From Gammaproteobacteria bacterium (GTDB lineage Bacteria; Pseudomonadota; Gammaproteobacteria; Natronospirales; REEB76), in NCBI GenBank assembly GCA_028871235.1, contig JAGWNO010000016.1, forward strand, positions 1-18,743: a DNA stretch of 18,743 bases. The letters run 5' to 3'. Made by a program: the position numbers and the translations under genes. Below, in pieces: positions 7,685-15,551 of the stretch (positions within the stretch are counted from its first letter, which is position 1; every line of letters starts with the position of its first letter). Below the pieces are notes generated by a model. That model worked only from the letters and a program-made list of their open reading frames with translations. It was not told where the DNA came from and did not search any database.

Positions 7685-8920
7685 ATGAACGCCCGCATTG
7701 CTCCTCTCCAGCGACGCCGCAGTGTGGCGGTGATGGTCGGTTCCGTGCAGGTGGGCGGCGGCGCGCCCCTGGTGGTGCAATCCATGACCAACACCGACAC
7801 GGCCGACGTGGACGCGACCGTCAGGCAGGTGGCGGAACTGGCGCGCGCCGGATCAGAACTGGTGCGCATCACGGTCAATACCGACGAAGCCGCCGCCGCC
7901 GTGCCGCGTATCCGCGAGCAGCTCGATGCGCAGGGCATTGCCGCGCCGCTCATCGGCGACTTCCACTACAACGGCCACAAGCTGCTGACGGCGCATCCCG
8001 CGGCAGCCGCAGCGCTGGCCAAATACCGCATCAATCCCGGCAATGTGGGCCGCGGTTCCAAACACGACCCGCAGTTCGCAACCATGATCGCGGCGGCGCT
8101 CAAATACGAGCGGCCGGTGCGCATCGGTGTGAACTGGGGCAGTCTCGATCAGGATCTGCTGACCCGCATGATGGACGACAACGCCGCATCGGCATCACCC
8201 AAAGACGCCAAGGAAGTGATGCATGAGGCCATGGTGGCTTCGGCGCTGGGGTCGGCGCAGCGCGCCGAAGAACTGGGTCTGGGTCACGACAGGATCATCC
8301 TGTCCTGCAAGATGAGCGGCGTGCAGGACCTCATCGACGTGTACACCCGCCTCGCCGGCCGCTGCGATTACCCGCTGCACCTGGGACTTACGGAAGCGGG
8401 GATGGGCAGCAAGGGCATCGTCGCCTCCACCGCAGCGCTCGCGGTGCTGCTGCAGCAGGGCATTGGCGACACCCTGCGCATCTCGCTCACCCCGGAGCCC
8501 GGCGGCGACCGCAGCCGCGAGGTGATCGTGGCCCAGGAGATCCTGCAGACCATGGGCCTGCGGGCGTTCACACCGCTGGTGGCCGCCTGCCCGGGCTGCG
8601 GCCGCACTACCAGCACCGTGTTCCAGCAGCTCGCCCAGGACATCCAGAGCTATATCCGCACCCGCATGCCGGATTGGAAGCGAGCCTATGCCGGCGTGGA
8701 AAACATGCAGGTGGCGGTCATGGGTTGTGTGGTGAACGGCCCCGGCGAGAGCAAACACGCCAACATCGGCATCAGCCTGCCTGGCACCGGCGAAAAGCCC
8801 GTGGCTCCGGTGTATGTAGATGGAGAGAAGACAATCACACTCAAAGGCGACATGATAGCCACTGAATTCCAGCAGATTGTGGAAGATTACGTGCGTAGCC
8901 GTTATAGGGCTCGTACCTGA
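7685..8920 (+). CDS. ispG: 4-hydroxy-3-methylbut-2-en-1-yl diphosphate synthase (IspG/GcpE)
   Basis: IspG is the iron-sulfur enzyme of the MEP pathway that reductively converts ME-cPP to HMBPP for isoprenoid synthesis. The 411-residue protein starts with the family motif [33 protein letters not shown] and has the TIM-barrel RINPGNVG. The 4Fe-4S ligands Cys302 and Cys305 (ACPGCG), Cys348 and Glu355 (GCVVNGPGE) are all present. It is the longer form, with an insert between the CxxC and the last Cys region, as in several proteobacteria. ATG at 7685 is chosen; an in-frame GTG at 7652 would add 11 residues. Quinone genes lie further along the window, but no operon link is visible. Confidence 0.97.
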   Translation: MNARIAPLQRRRSVAVMVGSVQVGGGAPLVVQSMTNTDTADVDATVRQVAELARAGSELVRITVNTDEAAAAVPRIREQLDAQGIAAPLIGDFHYNGHKLLTAHPAAAAALAKYRINPGNVGRGSKHDPQFATMIAAALKYERPVRIGVNWGSLDQDLLTRMMDDNAASASPKDAKEVMHEAMVASALGSAQRAEELGLGHDRIILSCKMSGVQDLIDVYTRLAGRCDYPLHLGLTEAGMGSKGIVASTAALAVLLQQGIGDTLRISLTPEPGGDRSREVIVAQEILQTMGLRAFTPLVAACPGCGRTTSTVFQQLAQDIQSYIRTRMPDWKRAYAGVENMQVAVMGCVVNGPGESKHANIGISLPGTGEKPVAPVYVDGEKTITLKGDMIATEFQQIVEDYVRSRYRART

Positions 8921-8941
8921 TTTCAGTCGGCAAGGGGAGCC

Positions 8942-8973
8942 TGACCCGGGGTCATCAACCCCGACCCCGGTCA
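8942..8973 (+). other. Stem-loop downstream of ispG with two alternative pairings
   Basis: TGACC-C-GGGGT (8942-8952) pairs with ACCCCGGTCA (8964-8973), giving ten base pairs with one bulged C. The same GGGGT can instead pair with ACCCC at 8958-8962. No T-run follows, so intrinsic termination is not supported. It lies between ispG and phhA and might act as a 3'-end stabiliser or as an operator near phhA. Confidence 0.45.
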
Positions 8974-9075
8974 TTGAAGTCGCGACTATATATAGAGACG
9001 CCGGGTCCCATCTGTCCGGTGTCCCCCGGCCAGTCGCAGCCGACTGCTAAAATGGCGGCCACAAGACAGGAACCC

Positions 9076-9882
9076 ATGGGCAAGAGCACCCGATACGTCG
9101 CCAAGGTCCCGGACCAGAACGGCCATATCCCCTATAGCGGGGCAGAGCATGCCGTGTGGCGGGATCTGATCACCCGCCAGCAGCCCATCGTGGAAAAGTA
9201 CGCCTGTGATGATTATCTGCAGGCCCTGGAGCGCATGCATTTCCCCACCGACCGTATCCCCCAGTGCACGGAAGTCTCCGCCGTACTGCGTCAGCACACC
9301 GGTTGGGAAGTGGCGCCGGTATCGGCCCTGATCCCCTTCGACCAGTTTTTCAGCCTGCTGGCCAACAAGAAATTCCCGGCTGCCTCCTTCATCCGCAGCC
9401 GTGAGGAAATGGATTATCTGCAGGAACCGGACATCTTTCACGAGATCTTCGGCCATACTCCGTTGCTCACCGATCCGCGATTCGCCGAATTCACCCATGC
9501 TTACGGCAAGGCCGGCGTGCACGCCGACAGAAAAGACCATGTCATGCTGGCGCGGCTCTACTGGTTCACGGTGGAATTCGGATTAATAAACACCCGCAAA
9601 GGATTGAAAACATACGGTGCCGGCATCGTCTCGTCGTTCGGCGAAACCCCCTATTCCATCGACAGCCATAAGCCCCTGCGCAAGCCTTTCGACCCGGTTG
9701 ATGCGTTGCGCACCCCCTACCGCATCGACATCTTCCAGACCACCTATTTCATCATCAACAGCCTGGAAGATATGTTCAATCTGGCCCACATGGATCTATT
9801 CGGACTCATCACGGAAGCGCGGCGGCTGGGCATGCACCAACCCAATTTCCCACCGGCCGAAAAGCAAATGCCCTGGGCCTGA
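9076..9882 (+). CDS. phhA: Phenylalanine 4-monooxygenase
   Basis: This is the tetrahydropterin- and iron-dependent hydroxylase converting phenylalanine to tyrosine. The 268-residue protein is a catalytic-domain-only bacterial enzyme. The non-haem iron ligands are visible: His122 and His127 in FHEIFGH and Glu167 in WFTVEFGL. Other core motifs are PDIFHEIFGHTPLL, a GAGIVSSFGE segment and FDPVDALRTPYRID. The ATG at 9076 is preferred because AGGA sits 5 nt upstream; the open frame upstream gives a non-homologous 34-residue tail crossing an inverted repeat. phhB follows 50 nt downstream in the same direction, the usual pairing. No PhhR/TyrR-type regulator gene lies nearby. Confidence 0.97.
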   Translation: MGKSTRYVAKVPDQNGHIPYSGAEHAVWRDLITRQQPIVEKYACDDYLQALERMHFPTDRIPQCTEVSAVLRQHTGWEVAPVSALIPFDQFFSLLANKKFPAASFIRSREEMDYLQEPDIFHEIFGHTPLLTDPRFAEFTHAYGKAGVHADRKDHVMLARLYWFTVEFGLINTRKGLKTYGAGIVSSFGETPYSIDSHKPLRKPFDPVDALRTPYRIDIFQTTYFIINSLEDMFNLAHMDLFGLITEARRLGMHQPNFPPAEKQMPWA

Positions 9883-9932
9883 ACGGATCGCTTTGTTCAC
9901 AAAATAAATCCCACAGTATCGAGGTTGTCACG

Positions 9933-10268
9933 ATGGAACTGGCTGAAAAACACTGCGTCCCCTGCGAGGGTGGCGTCAAACCCCTGAGCCGCGAGGAAGC
10001 CGAACGCTATCTCAAGAAGATCACGCCGGAATGGCAGCTGTCCGCGGACGCCCGGCAGATCCACAAGGATTTCCGCTTCAAGGGTTTCAACGGCACCATG
10101 GGCTTCGTGAACGCGGTGGCCTGGATCGCCAACCAGGAAGGCCATCATCCAGACCTGGAAGCGGGCTACAACCATTGTCTGGTGCGCTACACCACCCACG
10201 CCATCGGCGGCTTGTCGGAGAACGATTTCATCTGTGCCGCCAAGATAGACAAACTGCTGGCGAAGTGA
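9933..10268 (+). CDS. phhB: 4a-hydroxytetrahydrobiopterin dehydratase (pterin carbinolamine dehydratase)
   Basis: PhhB dehydrates the 4a-carbinolamine formed by phenylalanine hydroxylase, so the pterin cofactor can be reduced again. The 111-residue product is a typical length. It carries the family core: FKGFNGTMGFVNAVAWIANQ and the active-site segment EGHHPDLEAGYNHCLVRYTTH, followed by IGGLSENDFICAAKID. The start ATG has GAGG at an 8-nt spacing. It is the second gene of a phhAB unit. The N-terminal HCVPCEGG resembles other bacterial PCD proteins. Confidence 0.97.
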   Translation: MELAEKHCVPCEGGVKPLSREEAERYLKKITPEWQLSADARQIHKDFRFKGFNGTMGFVNAVAWIANQEGHHPDLEAGYNHCLVRYTTHAIGGLSENDFICAAKIDKLLAK

Positions 10269-10281
10269 GCTTCGCCGTCGC

Positions 10282-10319
10282 TGCAAACAAGACTACGCTG
10301 CGGCGGGGTGTTGTTTGCA
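10282..10319. other. Perfect 9-bp inverted repeat after phhB
   Basis: TGCAAACAA (10282-10290) and TTGTTTGCA (10311-10319) flank a 20-nt GC-rich loop, 14 nt past the phhB stop and in the gap between the convergent phhB and ubiI genes. No T-run follows on either strand. It probably forms a 3'-end hairpin protecting or ending one of the two convergent messages. Confidence 0.5.
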
Positions 10320-10341
10320 CGGTTAGTCATGCAGGCGGCGG

Positions 10342-10359
10342 CTCAAGCGTCTGCTTGAG
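10342..10359. other. Second hairpin in the phhB/ubiI convergent gap
   Basis: CTCAAGC and GCTTGAG form a 7-bp stem with the tetraloop GTCT. It lies 18 nt from the ubiI stop codon. On the plus strand it is followed by ATCTGCAAAAAC and not by a T-run, so its role as a terminator is uncertain. Confidence 0.45.
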
Positions 10360-10377
10360 ATCTGCAAAAACACAGTC

Positions 10378-11583
10378 TTACCGCGCCAACGCGGGTAAAT
10401 CGCCATGCAGACCCATGGCACGCTTCATGAATGCGCTCTTAAGCGGCGTAAAACGGTCTACAGCGCGCAAACCCGTGTCACGCAGCAACTGTAGCGCTGG
10501 AAGTTCATTGCCGAAAAGCCGTTTAAAGCCGTCCAGCGCGATACTCATGATGAGATTGTCGCCTTTGCGCCAGCGTTCATATCGGCGCAGCACGCCCAGA
10601 TCGCCGATATCGCGGTGTCGTACCTGAGCGTCCTGGATCACTTCGGCCAGTGCGGCCGCATCGAGAAACCCCAGGTTCATGCCCTGACCTGCCAGCGGAT
10701 GCAGCGCATGGGCCGCATCACCCACCAGGGCGAAACGTGGGCGCACGTACTGCCGGGCATGCTGCAGCCGCAGCGGAAACCCCGCCCGCGGGGTGGTGCC
10801 GGTCACCTCGCCGAGAATGGCCGCGCTCGCCGCGGTCACGGCGGCACAGAAACCGCCGTCATCCAGCCGGTTGATTTCCACAGCGCGGGATTCATCCAAT
10901 GACCACACCACCGAGGAGCGGCCGTCATGGAGCGGCAGCAATGCGATGGGTCCGGTGGGCAGAAAGCGTTGCCATGCAGTATGAAGATGCGGCTTTTCCG
11001 TGGTGACATGCGCCACCATCGCCTGCTGCCCATAGGACCAGCCGCGGGTTTCGATTCCCGCCAGCCGCCGTGTGGCCGACTCGGCACCGTCGGCGGCCAC
11101 CAGCAGACGCGTACGCAGGCGCTGCCCGTCCTGCAAGGTGAGCGTCACCCCCTGTGCTTCGAATGCCAGGGTCGCGGGTTGAGCCGGACAGATCGCCGTG
11201 ACCCCGGCGGCGTGTTCCAGCTGCCTCCACAGGACATGCTGGATGAGGCGGTTCTCGACGATGTGGCCGAGTACCGGCTCGCCCACATCAGCGCAATCGA
11301 AATGGATGCTGGCGCCACCCAAGGCATCCCATACGTACATTTCATGATAGGGCGAGATGCGCGCCGCCTGCATGTCCTGCCAGACGCCCAACGCCGCCAG
11401 GATGCGTTGCGTACCGCAGGAAATGGCGAACACCCGCAGATCCAGATCCGCCTCGAGCGAGAACCGTGATGGCTCATGCGCATCCAGAATGGCAATGCTC
11501 AGGCCGCTGTCACGCAAGGCTGCGGCCAGCGCAGTGCCGACAGCGCCGGCACCCACGATGACGAGATCGAAGTCGCGCTGCAT
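10378..11583 (-). CDS. ubiI: FAD-dependent ubiquinone biosynthesis hydroxylase (UbiI/VisC-like)
   Basis: Flavin monooxygenase of the UbiH/UbiF/UbiI group, which adds ring hydroxyls during ubiquinone synthesis. The 401-residue protein has an N-terminal FAD-binding Rossmann motif (DLVIVGAGAVGTALA), the DG motif LLVAADGAESATRR, and the second FAD motif LVGDAAHALHPLAGQGMNLGF, as in UbiI. The ATG at 11583 has GGAG 8 nt upstream. It starts 4 nt after the ubiH stop, so the two are surely co-transcribed, as in the ygfB-pepP-ubiH-ubiI operon of other gammaproteobacteria. Gene position suggests UbiI (C5 hydroxylation), but paralogues in this family change regiospecificity, so the exact ring position is inferred. 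Confidence 0.9.
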   Translation of the reverse strand: MQRDFDLVIVGAGAVGTALAAALRDSGLSIAILDAHEPSRFSLEADLDLRVFAISCGTQRILAALGVWQDMQAARISPYHEMYVWDALGGASIHFDCADVGEPVLGHIVENRLIQHVLWRQLEHAAGVTAICPAQPATLAFEAQGVTLTLQDGQRLRTRLLVAADGAESATRRLAGIETRGWSYGQQAMVAHVTTEKPHLHTAWQRFLPTGPIALLPLHDGRSSVVWSLDESRAVEINRLDDGGFCAAVTAASAAILGEVTGTTPRAGFPLRLQHARQYVRPRFALVGDAAHALHPLAGQGMNLGFLDAAALAEVIQDAQVRHRDIGDLGVLRRYERWRKGDNLIMSIALDGFKRLFGNELPALQLLRDTGLRAVDRFTPLKSAFMKRAMGLHGDLPALAR

Positions 11584-11587
11584 AGCT

Positions 11588-12958
11588 TCACTCCACCCTG
11601 CCGTGGTTGTGCGGATGCAGGGAACCCGGCACGCCATTCCCGGCAGTGAGCGGCGCGCCGCGCGCGAGCCGTGACATGCGGGAAGTCAACCCCATGCTGT
11701 GACGCGCGAGCAGTTGCCGCACCGGCGGCAACAATTCCAGCGCCAGCAGTCCGGCGTTGCGCGCCCAGACCACCGGCAGCAGTGGATTGGAGAACACCCG
11801 CGTGAGGAAATCCGTGAACAGCGTGGTGCCTGTCTGATCGCGGCGGCGCGCACGCACATAGGCGGCGAGGCGCTGCTGTTCACCCACGTCGCCGCCGCTG
11901 CCGGCGCTTTCCGCCAGCGTATCGGCCAGGGCCGCCACGTCGCGCAGCGACAGGTTGAATCCCTGGCCGGCGATCGGGTGCAGGCTGTGTGCCGCATTGC
12001 CTACCACCACCACGCGGCCACGCAATTGTGTATCCGCGCGCACCAGACTCAGGGGATAGGCATGGCGCTTGCCGGCCTTCAGGAACTTCCCGCAGCGGCC
12101 ATTGAAAGCCGCGGCGGCGGCTTCCAGGAATTCCGCGTCGCTCATGGCCAGCAGCGCTTGCGCGCGCTGACCCGCGGCTGTCCAGATGAGTGCGTAACGG
12201 TCTTCCCCCATGGGCAGCAGTGCCAGCGGTCCGTTGGCGGTGAACCGCTCGAAGGCGGTATGCGCTTGCGGCCGCTCCACGCTCACGTTGCAGATGACGG
12301 CGCTCTGGCCATAATCCCAGGTACGCGCGGCGATGCCGAGTTGTGCGCGGATCTGCGAATTGGCGCCGTCCGCCGCTACCAGCAAACGCGCTTGCAGGGT
12401 TCGCACGCGTTCACCTGCCACGCTCGCGACCACGCCATCGCCTTGTGTCTGCACGGCGGTGAGCTTCGCCGGCGCCAGCAGTGTGATGTGCGGCTGCTGC
12501 GCCAGGAACCCCGCCAGTGCCCGGCCGATAACGCGGTTAGGCACCACATAACCCAGTGCTGTCACGCCCATCTCCTCTGCATGCAGGCGCGTCATACCCG
12601 GATGGCCGCGGTCGGATACATGGATGTGCTGGATGGGTGTGGCCTCGGGCGCAATCTGCGGCCACAAGCCGATGCTCTCGAAGATGCGGCGACTGCCCCA
12701 GGACACCGCGGTGATGCGGTCATCGTAACTCGGCTGGCTGCGGCTGCCGAAGGCCACTGCTTCCACTACCGCGATTTGCAGCGGCAGCGGCGCCAGCGCC
12801 GCCGCCAGGCTCGCTCCCACCATGCCGCCGCCGGCGATCAGGACATCCTGAGCGGCGCTCGCGGGACGGTTTTCCTTGCGGTTCCGCCCGCCGCCGCCCG
12901 GAGAGGGATCTGCGGATCTTCCCGCCTGCCGCTGCCTGCCCGGCGCCGCGGTTTTCAT
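11588..12958 (-). CDS. ubiH: 2-octaprenyl-6-methoxyphenyl hydroxylase (UbiH-like)
   Basis: FAD monooxygenase that hydroxylates the ubiquinone precursor ring, C1 in the E. coli UbiH. The 456-residue product has DVLIAGGGMVGASLAAAL for FAD binding, LLVAADGANSQIRAQLGI, and VVVGNAAHSLHPIAGQGFNLSLRD. The GNAA form, in place of GDAA, is what E. coli UbiH also has, which supports this assignment. The Rossmann fold begins only near residue 42; before it lies an unusual Arg/Pro/Gly-rich extension of about 38 residues absent from E. coli UbiH, with no better start visible. Its ATG begins one base after the pepP TGA, so translation is tightly coupled. Confidence 0.92.
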   Translation of the reverse strand: MKTAAPGRQRQAGRSADPSPGGGGRNRKENRPASAAQDVLIAGGGMVGASLAAALAPLPLQIAVVEAVAFGSRSQPSYDDRITAVSWGSRRIFESIGLWPQIAPEATPIQHIHVSDRGHPGMTRLHAEEMGVTALGYVVPNRVIGRALAGFLAQQPHITLLAPAKLTAVQTQGDGVVASVAGERVRTLQARLLVAADGANSQIRAQLGIAARTWDYGQSAVICNVSVERPQAHTAFERFTANGPLALLPMGEDRYALIWTAAGQRAQALLAMSDAEFLEAAAAAFNGRCGKFLKAGKRHAYPLSLVRADTQLRGRVVVVGNAAHSLHPIAGQGFNLSLRDVAALADTLAESAGSGGDVGEQQRLAAYVRARRRDQTGTTLFTDFLTRVFSNPLLPVVWARNAGLLALELLPPVRQLLARHSMGLTSRMSRLARGAPLTAGNGVPGSLHPHNHGRVE

Positions 12959-12959
12959 G

Positions 12960-14273
12960 TCACGCCGCCTGCCGGCGCATAAAAGCCTCGATCTCGTCCG
13001 GGTGCTTGATGAGCGCGCCGGAAAGCACCTCCGCATCGCCCCGGGTCACCAGCACATCGTCCTCGATGCGCACACCGATATTCCACCAGCGTTTGTGCAC
13101 GCCCTTGTTACCGGCGGCTATATAGATGCCCGGCTCCACCGTCAGCACCATGCCGGGCTCCAGTTCACGCCACTCATCGCCCACCTTGTAGTCGCCCACG
13201 TCGTGCACATCGAGACCCAGCCAGTGGCCGGTGCGATGCATATACAAGGTCTTGTAGGCTTCGTCCTTGACGAGCTTGGACACGGTGCCGTTGAGCAGGC
13301 CCAACTTCACCAGACCTGCGGTGAGTATCTTCACCGCCTCTTCGTGGGGAGCATTCCAGTGGTTGCCGGCGCGCACTTTGGTTATGGCAGCCAACTGTGC
13401 CTTGAGTACCAGCTCGTAGATGGCGCGCTGTTCGGGACTGTAGCGGCCGTTCACCGGGAAGGTGCGGGTGACGTCGGAGGCGTAGCAGTCGTACTCGCAG
13501 GCCGCGTCGATGAGCAGCAGGTCGCCGTCGCGCAGCGGGTGATTGTTGTCCACATAGTGCAGGATGCAGCCGTTCTCGCCGCCGCCCACGATGGGAGTGT
13601 ATGCGGCGGTACCGCCATGGCGGCGGAATTCGTGCACCAGCTCCGCCTCCACCTCCGCCTCGTTCATGCCCGGACGACAGACGCGCATGGCCCGCTCATG
13701 GGCGGTGACGGTGATGCCGGCCGCACGCCGCATGACGGCGAGTTCGTCTTTGCTCTTGTAGAGACGCATGTCATGCAACAGGTGATCCAGGGAAACAAAT
13801 TCCTGGGGCGACTGCATACCGGTTTTGGCCTGGGCGCGCAGCCCGTTCACCCAGCCGATGATGCGGTTATCGAATTCGGGGTAATTGCCCATGGTATAGA
13901 ACACCCGTTCACAGCGCTCCACGAGGCCGGGCAGGATGTCGTCGATGTCGCTGATGGGGAAGGCATCTTCGGCGCCGTAATCGCGACAGGCGCCTTCCGG
14001 GCCGGCACGGCGGCCATTCCAGGTCTCCATACGGGGATCACGCTCACGGCAGAACAGGATGTATTCCGCCTGCCTGCGCCCCGGTACCAGTACCGCCACT
14101 GCCTCCGGTTCGGGAAAGCCGGTGAGGTAATGGAAATCACTGTCCTGACGGAACGGATAGTGGGTATCGCGATTGCGGATCTTCTCGTGCGCCGCAGGCA
14201 CGATGGCGATGGTCCCGTGCCCCATCAAGCGCATCATTTCACGGCGGCGGCGGGCAAATTCCTGTGGCTTCAT
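12960..14273 (-). CDS. pepP: Xaa-Pro aminopeptidase (PepP)
   Basis: Cytoplasmic dinuclear-metal peptidase that removes an N-terminal residue preceding proline. From the chosen start the protein has 437 residues. The five metal ligands are all seen: Asp256 (LLIDAACEYD), Asp267 (YASDVTRTFP), His350 (HRTGHWLGLDVHD), Glu380 (LTVEPGIYI) and Glu404 (GVRIEDDVLV). The N-terminal QEFARRRREMM matches the AMP_N domain opening. ATG 14273 has GGAG at a 6-nt spacing; ATG 14285 also opens the frame but has GGAGG only one base away, too close. It lies between ygfB (upstream, short gap) and ubiH (TGA-C-ATG junction) in the conserved operon. Confidence 0.96.
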   Translation of the reverse strand: MKPQEFARRRREMMRLMGHGTIAIVPAAHEKIRNRDTHYPFRQDSDFHYLTGFPEPEAVAVLVPGRRQAEYILFCRERDPRMETWNGRRAGPEGACRDYGAEDAFPISDIDDILPGLVERCERVFYTMGNYPEFDNRIIGWVNGLRAQAKTGMQSPQEFVSLDHLLHDMRLYKSKDELAVMRRAAGITVTAHERAMRVCRPGMNEAEVEAELVHEFRRHGGTAAYTPIVGGGENGCILHYVDNNHPLRDGDLLLIDAACEYDCYASDVTRTFPVNGRYSPEQRAIYELVLKAQLAAITKVRAGNHWNAPHEEAVKILTAGLVKLGLLNGTVSKLVKDEAYKTLYMHRTGHWLGLDVHDVGDYKVGDEWRELEPGMVLTVEPGIYIAAGNKGVHKRWWNIGVRIEDDVLVTRGDAEVLSGALIKHPDEIEAFMRRQAA

Positions 14274-14298
14274 CGCTGTCTCCATGCCTCCGAAAAAA

Positions 14299-14853
14299 CT
14301 AGTGCAGACCGGGCGCGCTGAGGTGATCTCCCGGCGGCGGATTCAGTTCCTCGAACAGCAGCTGCACGCCCACGCGCAGATACTCGACGATCTCACTGTA
14401 AGCCACTTCGTCCTGCTCATCGCCCTCAGCGGAGTCGAACCCGGCCCGGGCGATTTCGGTCAGGTCGCGCAGTACCTCACCGGCATCCTCCGGCAGGCTC
14501 TCCAGCACCGCACGGCCGCGTCCGAGACTCAGTCCATGCAGGAATCCCTGGCACCATTCGCCCAGAGCCTCCACCCGGCCTGCCAGGGGTGCATCGTCCT
14601 CCGGCAACAGCGGTGCGAATGTCACTTCAGGATTGTGCAACGCCTGCTGTGCTTCCTGCTTGAGCCCCGACAGCAGCTCCCGGCATGCGGCGCCGTCCGG
14701 AGCCCCGCCCAGCAGATGCTTGAAACAGATATCTTCAGCGTTTGCGCCAGCGCAGATGATGCCGCACAGGGTGCCGTGGCATTCTGCGGCAGCGGCGCGC
14801 GCGCCGGCACGCCGGAGGGCATCCTGCAGCAGGGCAAAGCGAATGGGTGACAA
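14299..14853 (-). CDS. ygfB: UPF0149 family protein (YgfB)
   Basis: A small cytoplasmic, all-helical acidic protein of unknown biochemical role, first gene of the ygfB-pepP-ubiH-ubiI operon. The UPF0149 pattern is clear: AAAECHGTLCGIICAG near the N-terminus, GEWCQGFLHGLSLG in the middle, and AYSEIVEYLRVGVQLLFEE near the C-terminus, ending in the typical APGLH. The best start is TTG at 14853, which has GGAG at a 5-nt spacing and gives 184 residues; no ATG fits, and upstream codons give a non-homologous Arg-rich tail. It is divergent from the TIGR02449 gene. In Pseudomonas aeruginosa a YgfB protein influences antibiotic-resistance gene expression; whether that applies here is unknown. Confidence 0.93.
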   Translation of the reverse strand: MSPIRFALLQDALRRAGARAAAAECHGTLCGIICAGANAEDICFKHLLGGAPDGAACRELLSGLKQEAQQALHNPEVTFAPLLPEDDAPLAGRVEALGEWCQGFLHGLSLGRGRAVLESLPEDAGEVLRDLTEIARAGFDSAEGDEQDEVAYSEIVEYLRVGVQLLFEELNPPPGDHLSAPGLH

Positions 14854-14924
14854 TGCAACTCCGGCACGAATGCGACACACTATCCTAGCACCGCGCACCG
14901 ACCCGCCATACGCTGCAGGCCGCG

Positions 14925-14954
14925 TTGACCGGCTCCCGGGCGCGGCTCTATAGT
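14925..14954 (+). promoter_or_regulatory. Strong candidate sigma-70 promoter of the TIGR02449-zapA unit
   Basis: TTGACC (14925-14930; five of six) and TATAGT (14949-14954; five of six) are separated by 18 nt. Transcription would begin near 14960-14962, at the ATG of the next gene, so the message would be leaderless or nearly so. Confidence 0.7.
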
Positions 14955-14960
14955 GAAGCC

Positions 14961-15194
14961 ATGAACAGCGACAAGACGCGCGAATTGCTGGAGCAGGAAC
15001 TCAAGCGGCTGGAAAGCCGCGTGGGCGAACTGGCCGCCACCTGCGGCAAGTTGCGCGGCGAGAACCTGTCGTTGCGGGAGCGGCTGGAAACCTTGAGCAC
15101 GGAACGCGCCGGACTGCTGGCCAAGAACGAGCAGGTGCGCGGCCGGGTGGAGGCCATAATCTCCCGTCTTAAATCCCTGGAGCAGAGCGCATGA
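14961..15194 (+). CDS. TIGR02449 family coiled-coil protein (ZapB-like)
   Basis: The 77-residue product is a single long predicted coiled coil with heptad leucines (LLEQELKRLESRVGEL, LRERLETLSTERAGLL, ISRLKSLEQ). Size, composition and position just before zapA fit the TIGR02449 family of gammaproteobacteria. The place next to zapA and the ZapB-like shape suggest a cell-division accessory, but this is inference. The ATG at 14961 is chosen over the TTG at 14925 because that TTG is part of the promoter -35 element. Its stop overlaps the zapA start in an ATGA junction, so the two are coupled. Confidence 0.88.
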   Translation: MNSDKTRELLEQELKRLESRVGELAATCGKLRGENLSLRERLETLSTERAGLLAKNEQVRGRVEAIISRLKSLEQSA

Positions 15195-15505
15195 ACGAGG
15201 ATCTCACCCGTGTCACCGTCCGTATCCTTGACAAGGAATACCAGGTCGCCTGTCCGGAAGATGAACGCCAGGCATTGCAGGAATCCGCGGAACTGCTTAA
15301 TAGCAAGATGCGTGAGATTCGTGCGAGCGGCAAGGTGGTGGGATTGGACCGAATCGCGGTCATGGCGGCGCTTAACCTGTCCCATGAAGTACTGCAGACG
15401 CAGTTGTCGGCCAGCGAAGCCGACCGCCATCTGCTCGGCCGCCTGCGTACACTCAACGATCGTCTGGCGGGCGCCATCGGCGGTGGACAATCGCTGGCTT
15501 TTTAG
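15191..15505 (+). CDS. zapA: Cell division protein ZapA
   Basis: ZapA binds and bundles FtsZ filaments at the division ring. The 104-residue protein has the ZapA layout: an N-terminal beta-rich head (VTVRILDKEYQVACPEDE), the ALQESAELLNSKMREIR helix, a VGLDRIAVMAALNLSHEVL segment and a C-terminal helix for coiled-coil dimerisation. The start overlaps the previous stop (ATGA). It is followed by the 6S RNA gene and ygfA, the classical zapA-ssrS-ygfA arrangement. Confidence 0.96.
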   Translation: MNEDLTRVTVRILDKEYQVACPEDERQALQESAELLNSKMREIRASGKVVGLDRIAVMAALNLSHEVLQTQLSASEADRHLLGRLRTLNDRLAGAIGGGQSLAF

Positions 15506-15519
15506 CTTTCACCGGCGCA

Positions 15520-15535
15520 GTCTGGCCTACCAGAC
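15520..15535 (+). other. Short hairpin between zapA and 6S RNA
   Basis: GTCTGG and CCAGAC form a perfect 6-bp stem with loop CCTA, 14 nt past the zapA stop and about 16 nt before the predicted 6S 5' end. Only broken T-runs follow (TTTCAGTTT). It may be a weak terminator for zapA or a processing signal. Confidence 0.4.
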
Positions 15536-15551
15536 GTGCCTTTCAGTTTAC

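Noticed and set aside
8195..8974. Minus-strand frame opposite the second half of ispG
   Set aside because: Covers the conserved Fe-S cluster codons of ispG in antisense, with no domain.
8974..9075. Upstream extension of phhA by 34 codons
   Set aside because: The added residues do not resemble bacterial phenylalanine hydroxylases, and the ATG at 9076 has a well-placed AGGA.
11699..12982. Long plus-strand frame (427 codons) opposite ubiH
   Set aside because: Mirrors the ubiH codons; His/Gln/Ala-rich with no motif or ribosome-binding site.
12876..14321. Long plus-strand frame (481 codons) opposite pepP
   Set aside because: Antisense to all five PepP metal-ligand codons, and its composition is unnatural; pepP has full motif support.
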